From Tulasnella sp. 424 (Eukaryota > Basidiomycota > Agaricomycetes > Cantharellales > Tulasnellaceae): a stretch of 64,000 nucleotides of DNA. The position numbers and the translations under genes are program-made. Shown piece by piece: positions 11,773-28,968 of the stretch. The notes under the pieces are model-generated. The model saw only the letters and a list, made by a program, of their open reading frames with translations, did not search any database and had not been told where the DNA came from. Numbering within the stretch: the stretch's first letter is position 1; each line of letters begins with the position of its first letter. The stretch spans positions 248,001 through 312,000 of the forward strand of contig WSUB01000025.1 in the NCBI GenBank assembly GCA_019633425.1. The letters are read 5' to 3'.

Positions 11773-12702
11773 CCGTGGATGTTTGACTGTGATGTTTCGA
11801 GTTCCTGCGTGTGATCTGGATGTCGTCTGCCCAAAAGTCCCAGTTGCGGACACCCTCTTGCACGCCCTTCCTCGCTCTTAATTTCCTATGCCGCCTTTTC
11901 CTTTTTTATTACCCTCCTTGCTCTGGTTTGCTCTGCACTCCTCTGGTGCCTTGTTTCTTGAGCCGCCCCGTCATATTTTTCTTCTCCTGATGTCGCGGTT
12001 GTGTTATTACGGAATTTTGTACTTGTTTCATCCTCGTCGTTTCATTATTCCTCGCATTACACGCTCCTTCCGCAATATCATTCCTCTGGCTCTTTTTTCC
12101 CTTCTATGCATATCTTCACCTTTGGTCACTCACTCCTCCGCAGCCACCCCTCACACCCGCTGCCTACCATGCATGCAAATTGCCTTCATCCACCCGTCTC
12201 TTCTCTTGAACAATTCTACCTATCCTAGTTTTGTGACCATTCGAGCTTGCTCGTCTGTTCCGTGTATGCATATATATCAGCGTTTTGCGGGTAGTTGTCC
12301 TGGGGGCGGTCTCGCGCAGTAGGCGCTCGCAATACCTATGCAGATTTGCTTGAAGTGAAGTGGAGGGCTTCATCTGCCTCGTACGTAAAACTGTCCCAAG
12401 TTCTGAGGTAAAACGCCCTGTCGGGAAGTCGCATCACACCCCCCCGGTATGTCTGTATGTAAATTAACTGCACGATTGGGCCTTCGTGCATTTCGCGCGA
12501 TGCACTCCCAAGGTTGTACATCGGTGCAGTGTTGCAATACCCGAATTCTAACGGCGAGTGATTGTCAAATCCATGAACGTGATGAAGGAGGATGAAGGAC
12601 ATCCACGGAGCCGACATTAGGATAGAATACAAGGAAACCCGTTACAGTAATGGAACAGTGGAGTCTCAAATAATCTCGGTCCAGAGGGACAAGGCAGATT
12701 CC
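11773..12702. other. Intergenic stretch, 3' UTRs, no gene supported
   Basis: About 930 nt between the orphan gene and the convergent E2 gene. It is T- and C-rich on the plus strand from 11890 to 12260. The frame at 11888-12322 is rich in Phe, Leu and Ser only because of that composition and has no family features. Confidence 0.5.
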
Positions 12703-13986
<1,284 letters not shown>

Positions 13987-14234
13987 GGTGGGATTGAGGA
14001 GGGGGTGAAGTTGGTGGTGGGGAGAGGAAGATTCAGGAGACCCCTTGGGAGTTCGACCTTCCAACATGGACTGACCAAGCAAAGAGACGCTGCGACATAC
14101 ATCCCGAATCCTAATCCCCCGACTCCGGAAACCACCAGGTCTTGCTGCGCTCCTTCAAGGGGCTGAAGGCTATCAACCACCAGTCTATTCACTCAAAAGC
14201 ACGTTCCACCACTTTACACGGCGTGTCGTTAAGA
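13987..14234. promoter_or_regulatory. Divergent promoter of E2 and USP genes
   Basis: A 248-nt interval lies between head-to-head start codons of a ubiquitin-conjugating enzyme and a ubiquitin protease. No clear TATA box is visible. Shared regulation is an inference from layout only. Confidence 0.4.
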
Positions 14235-17200
14235 ATGGTCATCGTCTCCTCTGTACCCGGCACGGTGTCATTACCAAATGACGGCTACATGTCCATCGCA
14301 GCTATCAAGAAACTCGCGAAGGACAAGGCTTCGTCTTTGAAGAATGCATCTGCTCTGAGCCTCCTCTCCGCCGCCAGAAAGATGGCCGACGTTGGTGTGA
14401 AGAAGGAGGATAGCGGCGAGCTCCAAGATGCCTACCAGCAATATTGTCAAGCTATCAAGTGAGTTTGGAAATTGTTCGGGTATCTGCACCCATCTAACTT
14501 ACCTTTCGAGTCTCTACGAAGCCGCAAAGACCAGCGCTGAATACAAGGCGGAAGAGGCTGCTGGAAAGCATGGCGCCGTGTATACCGCCGCTAATGAGAC
14601 CCTAAAGGCACGATGATTCTACGCGGTCCTTCTCCAAGGTCCTGATATACTAATGCCATTCTATATTAGCACCTTCATACTACTGTGGCACCACGGATCG
14701 CTAGTGTCGAAGCTCGTCTCAAGATGCTTGATGAGAGCCGCGCCTCTGCTGCTGGGCCAAGCAGTCCCCCGAGCTCCACGAATGGGTTAGGAGGTTCGAA
14801 CAGACCGACTGTAACTCGCCAAGATTCCAGCGGAGACGCCCCAAATGAGCGATCATTAGGTGGTATAAAGGAACGAATGGCCAAGCTCCAAACTCAGGGG
14901 ATGGACATGACAGTGGCTAAACCTCTCAGCAACAAGCGCTTCTCTCACCAATCCACCCCATCCACTTCGACAACGTCCTCGATCCTATCTCCGACGATCC
15001 TCCCACCTTCACAACCCGCGATTCACCGATCCAGCTTCCCCCCGACGGGTGTGCAGTCGGCTCCGGTGGACGCTTCTGCGTCGACAACAACTGATCGACT
15101 ACCGCCAGTGGACGAGATCCAATATCAGCCACTCACACCATCCCTTCCTGCTTCTTCACCTTCGTATGCTACGACTTCCTTCTCGGGCGCCGGCTCTGCT
15201 GAGTCACCACTTCCGTCTCCTCGTCTGGGACGCCAGGCCACCGGAGGTACAGGAGTGTCCTCCTCACCGCGGCTGAGCAACCCTCCGAGCTTGGCAACTT
15301 CGTCCAGGCCATCATCCGGATCCTTTGCTTCGTCAACTCTCCGTCCCGACCGTACTGGAGGCGCGGTAGATATATCCTCAACGTTCACGCCCAACACGCC
15401 TTCAATCTCTAAATTCACCTCGTCATTTCCGACTATCGAAGACCTGGACAGTCAGTTTAGCCAGATCTCCGTCAACGGTTTACCGTCGCTACCCGAGACT
15501 ACGCTTCCTATCTTCCCGTCTGTCCCTACGACCCTACCGGGGGCCAAAGCAAGCCAAGTGGTGTCTCCCCCTCCCTCAAACGACTTTGAGCGACTGCGGG
15601 GCATGGCAAAGAGCTCGGACCTTTCTGGCCCAAATGGAACGCCCGGTCCGACATCGCCACCACACACCGGGGTCCCAACGAGACACCGCACGGGAAGCCA
15701 AAGCCAGAGCATCAGAGCGCAGTTATCTGGCGGGTCGTCTTCAAAGGTGCCTTCTCCACTCTCTTCATCTTACACCAGCGCCCAAACGGTTACCTCGCCC
15801 CCTCCTTCAAATGTCAAGAAACCGGACCTCAAGCCCACGAACTCGATCCAACCAAAATTGCTAAGATCGTACCTTGACCCAAACATAAATGGTGGTTTAA
15901 GAGTCCTTTTACTCGATGTTCGCAGCCGGGAGATGTTTGAGAAGGAGCGAATTGATCATGAAGACATCGTTTGCATCGAACCGACGATTTTGACCAGATC
16001 AGGTCTCGATGCAGCAGGGTTGGAGGGGGCTCTCGTTGTATCACCAACAGTGGAAGAACAGCGGTTCCTGAAACGGAACCACTACGACTTAGTCGTCCTT
16101 TACGATGAATCCTCGGACCAGATCAAAACCGTCATCAGCGTCCTGTACAATCTCATCTGGGTCAACAACTTTGTCAAGTCGCTTAGGCATCCACCTGCTT
16201 TACTGGTTGGAGGGTTGAAAGAGTGGAGAAGGCAAATTGGTATGGCCGGGTTGACGGGTACTGACGTCACGAGGCGGGCGAGCGGCGCTGAGTCGACTTC
16301 AAGACCGGAAAGCGAGCTTCGGAGGCCTAATGGTCCACGCCAAGCTCCTTCTCGAAGCAGAGAGGGTAGTGCGGCCGGGCATGTAAACGGCTATGGCTCA
16401 AGTCGGACACCAGACGGGACAAGGGACCGATCAGACAGCGTTAAGTCTCGTCCTGTGGACGAAGCTGATGCCGCGGAGAAAGACAGACGAAGAAAGGCCC
16501 ACGTTAGAGATGGCGCTGTTTTCGAAACGTGAGTGTTCTGTGGCTCAGACCAACGTTCAGGAGTTTGATCGCGAACAAACCCCGGTTCATAATCTCTAGT
16601 GAAACATCACCCGAACCGAACGAGACCGCCGGAAGGGCGGTTAGAAAGTCATCGTTGATTCGACCAAGTTCAAGCGGTACTATATCTGCTTATATCCGGC
16701 CAATGTTGGATAACGTCGGTCGCATCGTTCAAATGAAATGTTCTTTCGGTCTGACTGACATTCGTCCCCCACTTTAGCAAGCCAACGGAGGGATTTACGC
16801 GAACCATGTTCCAATCGCATATCCTTCTAAGGCAATATCTTCCCCCGATTCGCAGTCCCAGTTGCCTTCCTACCCTTCATCTACGCAATACGCAAATATA
16901 ACTCAGCCGCCAACTGTCGCTCAGCCTCCTCAAGCATCGTTCAGTCACTCTCCCCTGGCACGCAGGCGCAGCGACTATGTCGAACAGTCGATATTTGGCC
17001 AATCCGGGTATTCTCCAGGCACAGCACGAGCCTCAATTGAGTATCCTATGTTGTCGTCGCAGCATTTTGTTCAGCCCCCACCACCCGCAGCCTCAACTGC
17101 AATGGATCGACAAGAACAGCGGCCCCGTCACCACGCTTCTTTATCAGCTGCCCAACCCCCCGGAGGGACGATAGTCATTGCTGGAAAGGCTTACCCTACA

Positions 17201-18685
17201 CCTCCGATGATACCTTGCAACTATACGGTCTCGTTTTGGTCGGATACGCAGATTGGCATGTCAGGCTTGAAGAACCTTGGGAACACGTGCTATATGAATT
17301 CCGTCATTCAGTGTCTTAGTGCGACGGTCCCATTTGCACGGTTTTTCATTGGTACGCCCTGTGGGACATCCTTCCGGATGCGAGATTAATTCCTGTTTTG
17401 TAGATGGTCGCTGGAAGGCGGCCGTGAACTTACACAATCCGCTGGGTTCTAATGGTGCCGTTGCGAACGCGTTCGCCCATCTGGTCCACGACTTGTGGCA
17501 ACAGGAGTCTACATATTTATCTCCGTACCCTTTCAGGGTATGTCAGACTAGAAGGATGCCTAAGCACGCTGCTAACACATTTTGCCAGAAATCGATTTGC
17601 GGTTATGCCCCTCAATTTAGCGGTTCGGACCAGCACGACGCACAGGAGTTCCTCAGCTTCTTGCTGGATGGGCTACACGAGGATCTCAACAGGGTCTTAC
17701 GAAAGCCTGCGCTATCATCTCCGACTCCGGAACGAGAAAAAGAGCTCGAAACTCTTGCCCAACAGATTTCAAGTGCACAGGAATGGCAGTTGTATCGATT
17801 GCGTGACGACAGTCTTGTTGTGGACTACTTCCAGGGCCAATTCCGGAACCGGCTCCAATGTCTTACCTGCAAGCAGGTAGGTACTGATTACTGTAGGCGA
17901 TGTACGCATACTGACCTCTAATATTAGACTTCAACTACCTTCAACTCGTTTATGTACTTGACATTACCAATACCGACGGGGCGCGGCGTTACAAAGGTGA
18001 CCTTGAAACAGTGTTTGGATGCGTTCGTCAAGCCCGAGACGATGGAGAAGTCAGACGCTTGGTTAGTCTCCCTAAACTACTGTAGCTCTGCCGAGACGGA
18101 AGCTAAGGCGGACTTTCGATAGGAAATGTCCAAACTGCAAGACTCTGCGGAAGGCTGAGAAGCAGCTGTCGCTATCTCGCCTACCACCAGTCCTCCTCAT
18201 CCACCTGAAACGCTTTTCGTTCAAGGGCCCCTTTACCGACAAGTTGGAGACCATGGTTGACTTCCCTCTTAAAGACCTCGACTTAACCAATTACATGCCT
18301 TCGCTACTGCCGCCAAGCATGGACGTGCAGGGTTTGGCTGGCCAGAGGGCGTATGGCGAGGACGATCCACGTCGACAAACCCCGCCCTTCAAATACGAAC
18401 TTTATGGTGTTGTGAATCACTTTGGCAGTTTAACAAGTGGGCATTGTGAGTAACTGTTCCTTGTCACCAAGATGTTGTGCTTACTGTATGACCCGCCATA
18501 GATACTGCTTTCATTGCTTCAAAAGGGGGCTGGATCTACTGTGATGATAGCCGATTAAGTCAAGCCAACTCCCAGGATGTCGTCGTACGTGTCTTTGTTG
18601 ACAGCTCAGTTTCTAGTCCTTATACTTTTGCTCGCGTTAGGGACGTCCTGCCTATATCCTTTTCTACCGCCGGGTTAAGACCTAG
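14235..18685 (+). CDS. Doa4/USP8-like ubiquitin-specific protease with rhodanese-like domain
   Basis: Deubiquitinase of the Ubp4(Doa4)/Ubp5/USP8 type, expected to act at endosomes and in ubiquitin recycling. Exons 14235-14458, 14511-14607, 14670-16528, 16600-16714, 16778-17351, 17404-17537, 17589-17876, 17928-18061, 18123-18445, 18502-18584, 18641-18685; 1291 aa. An N-terminal helical MIT-like region ([15 protein letters not shown]) is followed by a Ser/Pro-rich linker and a rhodanese-like domain near 505-640 ([28 protein letters not shown]), which lacks an active-site Cys. The C-terminal catalytic domain has the Cys box [17 protein letters not shown], a CPNC zinc site, and the His box [17 protein letters not shown] with WIYCDDS. 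Intron 2 (14608-14669) uses a GC donor. The start at 14235 is the best of three in-frame ATGs (14142, 14235, 14289). Confidence 0.92.
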
Positions 18686-19120
18686 TGAGCCCTCTCCCAA
18701 GACCCAGACACTTTTCAATTATCTATCCGTTGAGTTTGAAATAGCCTCTTAATACCCGTCGTAATACCTTAATATTGCATAGATTGTTCCTTTGCCTTGT
18801 ACTCCACGCCTGGCAGCCGAGTGCCGATTTTCATCATGCGTGATGCCAATCAAAAACATGAGTGGCGAGGCTGCAGAGACCGCGGCAAAGTCGCCCGGCC
18901 CATTGAATCGACTATTGCAAGTTTCTCGCTTAATGGAAAATACTCGGTAGTGCTTTCTCGGGTGCCGACTGCGTCTTTGGCAACAATCGTGTATGCATGG
19001 TAATTTGGTAAACCCTAGTAGAGGCTGGCATTCGTCGAGTTACGCCACCACCAACGTGCTTAACGAACGCAGGGATTTCGTCTGATTATTACGACATAAG
19101 GAATTAGTCCATACACGAAT
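18686..19120. other. Convergent intergenic region, no gene seen
   Basis: 435 nt between the stop codons of the USP and Snt2 genes; presumably both 3' UTRs. No coding or RNA signal is apparent. Confidence 0.5.
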
Positions 19121-22100
19121 CTAGTTAGGTGTGACAGCTTCGGGGGATATCGACATGTCATCGCCGTGATCACCATTCACAATCGCAGGCGAAGGAGACG
19201 GGTCGACATCCATCTTCTTCACCCCTGCAGTAATTTTACATTTTTGGCAGATGACGGCGTTGCTGGCGTACCCGTTTTGGAGATGGTCCGAAGCTGGCCA
19301 GAAAAATGGGGAATAAGTCGTGCCGCACCGGCAGCAGGTGTCTTGGGGAGGTGGAAGGTCCACAGCAGGGTTCGGTGGTGGCATGGCAAGAGCTTGATCC
19401 AGACGATATGCCCTTCGTAGGAGGCCATATGAATGCTCAAGAGGCACTTGCTTATAGTTGCGACAATACATCTGCAATGCGGTCTAGACCGTGATGTTAG
19501 AAGTGAAATGAGGGGAACAGGCGGAAAGCCTCACCTCCCCGTCACTTGAATCGCATGGACCCCATACAATGCGGTTTTGTTCAAGGATGTGCGCATTACA
19601 CCACACAAACGGTTGAAGAACGCCTATTACGTTCCGGAAGCTGATGAGGGGAGGATCCCCGGCTTGCCTCACTTGTTTCTGGAAGCCGGAATTTAGCTGG
19701 GGCAGGTTCCAGAGAGGACAAGATCCCAACTCACAGGTGTAAGTTCAAAGCCAAACCGTAACTGGTTCCTCCATGCACAGGATAGGTGGAACTTCATAGG
19801 ACAATCTGGACATTTCACGACTGCGCCGCCGCCTGTCTGCTTGCAGAACGAGCATGGCTAAAAGGCTTGGTTAGTCACAAGTGACAAGCCGTATGTGGCA
19901 AAGTATTGCCCACCTCTGTCCATCTCCAAGTTGGCAGACTGCTCATGCCCTCTACGTAACGAAGTTGTGTGGCATCCGTGTACTGGATCTCAGGGATGAA
20001 TATGGAACATATTGCATGCACCCAACCCCGTCCTTCCGTAGGCTTCCATGCCCGTAAAAACTCTCCAGACGAGCCTTTGGCAGGGGCCGGAGTCGGGGCG
20101 AACGGCGGTCGTGGGCACAGCAAGCACTCGGTAATCTGCAGAAACGACGTCAGAAGATAGACAGGGAGCAAGGGATGGGGGAACATACCAAGGCGAACTC
20201 CTGGTGTTTCTCATTCGCACACACTTCGCAAAGCCATGGCTCAACGATAGCATCAGCCTTGCTCACACCATATGCAGCTAGTGGAACGCGCCTAGTCAAC
20301 TATGTGGACTAAGGAGCCGGAATGGTGGGTGCATCACTTACAGGCGTGAACCACTAGATTGCAGTTTTGACATTTCACAACGGTACCTGCGAGGCCAACT
20401 TTTCGGCAGCAAGCACAAGCACCATGCTTGTTCGCTGGTGGCATAGGCTGCAAAAATGCTATGAGTGGATGATCACCCGCGTAGTTCAACGACTCGAACC
20501 TTTTGTTTCTTTGCTGGGGGCTGAACGAGCGGCGTGCCTTCTCTTTTCTCTCCCGTTCCATTCGCCACAGCCGCTACCGCCCCCGCCGCCTTCTTCGGAA
20601 CGCCTTCGTCCGGCTTTGATGGTCCTTTGATGTCGCCGTACTTCCTCCAGAAGATACCGCAAGTGTCGCACATGACGGATGATGCAAGTCCTTTCGGCCC
20701 CTTCCACCATACCGTTGCATCCCTCGTTTTACAAGAGCTACAAAACTGACTATTCTTGCCGTTGCCTTCCGTCTCGCCATTGATGACTGAGCCTTCGTCG
20801 TCGGGGTCCATACTTGATCGGACGGAAACGGTGCGGCGGAACTTGGTAGGGGGTGGCGCAGTAGGAGCCCCAGGAGCATCGAGGAATTTACGATTCTCCT
20901 CTCCGAGACGTTCACTATACGGGAAAAAAACAAAGATCAGTGAAGGAATTGAGACGAAGAAGAACAAGGTGCCCACTTTTTCCAACGTCCGTAAAAGCGA
21001 ACAAGCTCAGCCGTGGTACGCCCAGACATCTCCTGCGCAATGATGTGAAGCTCGGCGTTGTAGTTTTCAAGTCCTTTCTCGAACTTCTGTCGCTCGTCTG
21101 GAGTCCACTCGGGATCGACATATCGTACATGGCCCTTCTGCCACTGTGCATGGCTGTGTGAGTAGTTGAAATGCCCTCTAAATCAGCCCGACGAACCTTG
21201 CGAGGACGAGTAGTGCTGCGGATTTTTACGCCCTCAAACTCCCCGCCCCGAATCTTCGCATCGGAGAACCTGCGGATAGCTTCTTCTAGGTAATCGACAG
21301 AATAACTTTGCTCGTGTTTTGTCCACAGCTTGGGTATCAGTGCTTCGACTGGAAGGTTAACTGCGAGTCAGCTCCCAATCTGTGCTAGTGGAAAGGCGGG
21401 ACTCACTTTTCGCCACTTCGTCTTCAGTCATATGTACAATATTTCCCAGCAGCTCAATAGTGCTATCGCCTCCTCGTGCAGGTAGCTGATCATCTCCGCT
21501 CGGAATTACTTCGGGAGGTGCAGGCCCAATATACTGGGGAACGCTGCTCTGGTACTTAGGGCCAATGCGGGTCGCCGCACGCGGGAAGATCATGTCGTCA
21601 GGATCTAAAGTATCCTCTGCAACGGTGTGCAGACTGAGGGGATGATCGTGAGTCGATGAGAAGAGGGAGTGAGCTTAGAAACATACCCAAAATATCGGTA
21701 TGGCCACATCTTGAAGTATTTGTCGTCGGTTGGGACAGCACGGGTCTTGACCCCATCTGCAGGCTTTCCCTTTGCCTTGTTCCCAGCTTGAGCACCCTTT
21801 ACTCGAGATGACGGTGGGGTGGTTCGTCCCAACTTTCGGTCGACGCGCTCGTCATTGTGAAGTGTACAAGGAGCACAGGTCCAACCATAGCCCTTTGCGG
21901 GCTTCGCGGCCAATGGTGGCTGGACGCATTGCATGTGGAAGTGGTGTTTGCAGATGTCGCATTGGACGCTCTCGGGTCTGTGTTAGAGGCTCAGCGTTCA
22001 GGTTGGTCTGTTTTGAGGGAGACCAACAACAACAAACTCACGCAGGACACCATCTCTGACAGTGATCGCACTCCCTCAGATCGTCCGTTAGATCGCTGAC

Positions 22101-22852
22101 AACTTCCCTCTCGGTGATTACAAATTCATAGCGGTCCTGAAGGACGTTGAGAATCGGTGCAGGCACTAGAAGGTTACGTTTGCCGTCAGTCAGTGAACCG
22201 GCTAGCCAAAATTAAACAAAGCCTTCGTTCGACGGAAAGGCAAAACGCCAGTCCGAACAGTGGCACTGCAAACACCACTCACAGTTGCGCACGTCCAAAG
22301 AACGAATCACTTCATACTCTTTCTTGATGTAAGGATCGAAAAGCTTGCTAAAATAGAATCGATCGGGTCGCTTCTTCCATCCACTAAGGTCCGCGATCTT
22401 GTCTTTATGCTTCACGTGGCATTTGGCGCGAAGGAAGGCGACAGGCTGAATTTCAGAGAAAATGGCGGCGTAGAGTAACCTGGAATCCGCGACGGCACGA
22501 TCACTGAGGTCACTCGGACGGTAGTACCATGCAAGCCGCACGCGTGTGATTGGCTCTTTTTCTTTCCCTTTCCCCTTAAAGCTCGTGGCGTCTGCCGAAC
22601 CGTTGACTGATGGAGCAAACGGCCCGCTGGCATTTTCCGGAGGGAGGAACTCCATGATACGTGCAATGGAGTAGGGCAAACCATCTCGTAACTCCCAAGG
22701 TGGTGAGACGTAGACGTGATCTAGTGTGATTCGAATACAACATGAGAAAACCTCCCTCACAAAAAAATGAGGATAATATCACGCTAACCATTTGCATGGA
22801 CCTTTTCCCCGTTCGAAATGGTGATATATTCCTTGGATGCGTTGGGGGGCAT
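19121..22852 (-). CDS. SNT2: Snt2-like chromatin reader (BAH, PHD, SANT, GATA-type finger, PHD/ePHD)
   Basis: Histone-reading subunit of the Snt2/Lid2-type complex. 14 exons: 22852..22789, 22720..22283, 22165..22042, 21977..21687, 21633..21407, 21348..21197, 21143..20977, 20914..20500, 20447..20342, 20277..20189, 20135..19914, 19857..19735, 19678..19535, 19471..19121; 970 aa. In order: BAH domain (SNGEKVHANDHVYVSPPWE, PYSIARIMEF); PHD finger near 197-245 (QCDICKHHFHMQCVQPP); ELM2-like stretch; SANT region (YVDPEWTPDERQKFEKGLEN, TTAELVRFYGRWK); a single GATA-type C-x2-C/C-x2-C finger from about 546 (CSSCKTRDATVWWKGPKG, CDTCGIF); a PHD (CACCRKVGLAGTVVKCQNC) and extended PHD (CLLCPRPP, CSFCKQTGGGAVVKCPDC). 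The acidic C-terminus is MDVDPSPSP-rich. The start at 22852 fits the BAH entry. Confidence 0.92.
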
Positions 22853-23366
22853 TGGGAAATATTGGTAAAATACGCGTCTGAGGTTGCCAGACCAGAGAAG
22901 GAGTAGTACAGAATTAGTGAGAGGAGATATGCGGGTTCTGAGATATGTGGCTCGGGGTGTGGAAAGGCCGTAGTACTTGGGGGGGCAAGGGAGGGGAGGT
23001 GGTTGAAGAACAGAGCCAAGATTCGGGTGGACCGAATGCTTGACTTCTGTTTGTGCTTTGTAAACACCACCTCGCTCGCTATATATCCGAACCAAGTCTG
23101 CAATCTCCTTCAACGACCAATACAGAACGGTCTCGGCTAGCTTTCGTTGTTAATCGGGGGCTCAGCCGCTACGATGGCTTGCAATGCTCGTCCTGACAAT
23201 GCTCGCGAGGGTGGCGTCGAGAGGCCGTTGCAATCTTGACCTCCGGGTACACAAGCCGCAAGTCCTCCCATACCGGTGTCGGTCGGACCCCTTCCTCCCC
23301 GGGCCGTTGCCGGACTATTTCGACAAAAGTACACTAATTTTCCTTCATTGTGACATGTACAACTGG
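22853..23366. promoter_or_regulatory. Snt2 promoter and TBCB 3' region
   Basis: 514 nt between the Snt2 start and the TBCB stop. Frames that extend upstream of the Snt2 ATG lack family residues. No TATA-like signal stands out. Confidence 0.4.
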
Positions 23367-24325
23367 CTACATCTCTTCAACGTCGATCAACTCTTCAGGG
23401 AAGTCCCCGACTTTGACCTTGTCCGCTCGAACGAAGCCTCCATGCTTCGGAGTACAGGTAAAATACCTTACGCCCTCCACTCTACAGTAGAGTTGCTTCA
23501 GTCATGATTCATGTTTAGAAAGGGCGTGCAATCACGTACGATCCGTCGTTCTTTCCAACAGGTTCATCGTATTCGACCCCAATCCACTCTCCTCCTGTCT
23601 TCCCGAATTGTGTGGAGCCAACAAATCGAACAGTGCCGCGTTTAACAAGACCTTCTCCGCCACTCAAGTCAACCTCGCATCGCGAGCCAACGACGATATG
23701 GTGAGATGGAGCAGCTGGCGGAGTGCTTGGCGGGTGTTCGGCTGCTGGAGCAAAACGGCCCATCTTATGAGCTTTCTTATACGCTAGAACAGTGTCTTGT
23801 GGTAATAGAAATCAGCCACCGCAATCATTATTTGTAAATATCCGCTTGATGGGCATGACATACCTTGCCGTCGTTCATACTCTTCGGGCGTTATCTCGAA
23901 CTTTTCAACTTGCGACACATCGGTGTATTGGCCTGTCATTGACTTGGCTGGGTCCTTATGTAAGACCTACTTCTCTCTCATGTTGAGTTTGGGTACGCGG
24001 GGAAAGCGACGGAAACGCAGCGCACCTTGACCAGCATCCCATTCTCGGGACTGTAAAATGCCAATGCCTTGGTGTCATCATCGAGTTGTCGGATGACAGT
24101 CTGATCAGATTCCGAGCGACAGAGTGTAAGCAATTGGGCACCAGGTGGAAAGCCGGTTACAGTTTCGAGCTTGCGCTGCAAGAGACCGAGGCAAGTCAGA
24201 CAAGGTCACGAGGAAGCCGCACGAGAACCGAAGCCCACCTTGAGTTGTTCAATAGTTATACTAAGATCATATGAACGCTCAGAGAATGTATCCGGAGAAG
24301 AAACGTGCAATTTGACACTCGACAT
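23367..24325 (-). CDS. TBCB: Tubulin-folding cofactor B (Alf1/TBCB)
   Basis: Chaperone that handles alpha-tubulin in the tubulin heterodimer pathway. Exons 24325..24239, 24175..24026, 23966..23864, 23795..23540 and 23481..23367; 236 aa, the usual size. The N-terminal ubiquitin-like domain (about 1-80) shows VKLHVSSPDTFSERSYDLSI and ends ENGMLVKVLHKDP. A linker reads EKFEITPEEYERRQDTVLAY, followed by KKAHKMGRF. The CAP-Gly domain shows GSRCEVDLSGG, KRGTVRFVGSTQFGKTGGEW and KHGGFVRADKVKVGDFP. The protein ends IDVEEM, matching the acidic EEM-type end of the family. It is divergent from POLD4 with 191 nt between starts. Confidence 0.95.
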
Positions 24326-24516
24326 GGTGGATGGTGATCACGGCCCTGACGTAACAAGGTGTAGAACGTGTGACAGGGCGGAATTGGTAAAATGGCGGCT
24401 GTCTGAACCTCAACAAACCCCTGTTCAGACCAACTCCCCGTCGTCATTTTCACTCCCAACGCACATACAACATTCTCCAGCATCAGAGGCAGCCTTCTTA
24501 AGTCTTTTCCTTCAAA
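24326..24516. promoter_or_regulatory. Divergent promoter of TBCB and POLD4
   Basis: 191 nt between head-to-head start codons; role inferred from layout. Confidence 0.4.
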
Positions 24517-25369
24517 ATGGCACCACCAAAAACTTCTGGAGGCCCTGTTCAAGCCCGACTCTCCTTCCCAACCACGAAGGGTGGTGTCTCGGCTGCAGCA
24601 AAGGGCAAGAAATCCGTAGTGTCGACGGTAGCTTCCTCTACCGCCGTTTCCACCACCAAAGCACAGTCTACCGCATCCAAGGACACTGCGGTCGCGTCCA
24701 AGGGCCCGGCCAAAGCGCCTCAAAAGCAACCCAAACGTCCGGTCGACAGTGACGACGAGGACGACGATGCTCTCGACTTCAGAGCAGACAAGGAGTCGGA
24801 AGAAGAGATTGAAGAGCCGGTGGAGGCTGTGATTGCTCCTCCACCAGCTGCCGCTCCGGAAGTAGAGGAGATCTCGTCTGCGTCTGACGATGAGGGAATG
24901 GAGACCGCTAAAGGCAAAGCCAAGGCCAAGGGACTCAAAGACCTCATGAACGACAGGCAGTTTAAGGAAGGCTATAAAATTGCAAAGGCCAAAGTCGGGG
25001 GCGATTTAACCAGTCAGTCGTTACTCTTGCTTGGTCAACCTTGCGGTGCGCAATTAACCCTTATTTACCCTTCAGAGTCTGCGGCAAAAGAGAGTAAAGC
25101 ATTGACTATACTTCGCACTTGGGACTTGTCGTACGAATATGGTCCTTGCGTCGGAATGACCCGCATGGAACGTTGGCAGCGGGCATCCAAACTTGGTTTG
25201 GACCCACCTGAAATTGTACGTTCCTATAATTAAACTTACGAACCTTACTGACCTGCCGTGTCTGCCGCTGTGATAGGTTCGCTTGATCCTCGAAACGGAG
25301 AAGGAAGATGAGCTGACTGACGAGCAGGTTGAGGCCTTGCTTCAGCCTGTCTTCCATGGAAAGGTGTAA
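24517..25369 (+). CDS. POLD4: DNA polymerase delta subunit 4 (POLD4/Cdm1)
   Basis: Small accessory subunit of replicative DNA polymerase delta. Exons 24517-25012, 25076-25215 and 25277-25369; 242 aa. The conserved C-terminal domain reads LRTWDLSYEYGPCVGMTRME, then RWQRASKLGLDPPEIV and ends LLQPVFHGKV; YGPC-G-TR--RW-RA--LGL-PP is the family signature. The N-terminus has QARLSF, a PCNA-interaction (PIP)-like motif. The middle is an acidic disordered linker (SDDEDDDALD). The intron at 25013-25075 is 63 nt, in frame and stop-free, so retention would add 21 residues; its donor GTCAGT and acceptor TTCAG support splicing. Confidence 0.9.
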
Positions 25370-25971
25370 TCTCAGCACAACACGACCCCGAACGTTATTT
25401 CCTGCGACGGACGGTCTTCCTGTTTGCTACATTATACACATGAACAATTCCCGATTCGATACTGGCCAATCATGTTGCACGGGTTTGTCGGCGATCTTTT
25501 TCGCGTCCTGATGATCTTGTACCGGAAAGCTATTCTGTTTCTCACCTCTGTACTTATTACTCACTTCTCTATCTGCTATCTCTGTGTTGTCTCGTTCGAA
25601 GGCGTCGTTAGACGTTATCTACGCGCCCGCAAATGACCTCGCCTCGAGATGCCGCACCCTGGGGAAGATCTCAAGCTCTGTGAAATGTTTTCCCAGCGAT
25701 GACGCCCACTCTCTCATACAACACATGAAGCCCGCCTACGGTCTCTCACATAGAGGGCCGTCTGATAGGGTTGACCAATGATCCGGGAGAGTTCTATGGA
25801 GTCCTTGGATCCGGTCTCACCACGCAGGTCACCTGCTCGTGTGTGTGCCACATTAATGCCAGAGTCGTTTACATATCAGACCGCGTCTTCTCGCACGAAT
25901 ACTCTCTTCCCGACATCCCTCTTTGCTCTTTTCTCTCATTCACAAGTACCTTTCACACCTTACAACTCTCA
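25370..25971. other. Intergenic region, POLD4 3' end and monooxygenase promoter
   Basis: About 600 nt with a CT-rich leader just before 25972. No gene is supported. Confidence 0.45.
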
Positions 25972-28824
<2,853 letters not shown>

Positions 28825-28968
28825 ATGTAAAGATTGACACCTTGATACCCATATAATGAAGGACACTCTCGCATGAACTGCGCAATCAGAATAACCCGTT
28901 AGACGGCTGAGTCCCCCCGGCCGTCTAGAATAAACCAAACCACCCCTGTCTCCCCTAGAAACGGAAAC

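Noticed and set aside
11888..12322. 144-residue open frame rich in Leu, Phe and Ser resembling a membrane protein
   Set aside because: It lies in T/C-rich 3' sequence after the orphan gene, lacks family features and is explained by base composition.
22853..23113. In-frame N-terminal extension of Snt2
   Set aside because: Residues upstream of the 22852 ATG show no conservation I recognise, and the family N-terminus begins close to the BAH domain.
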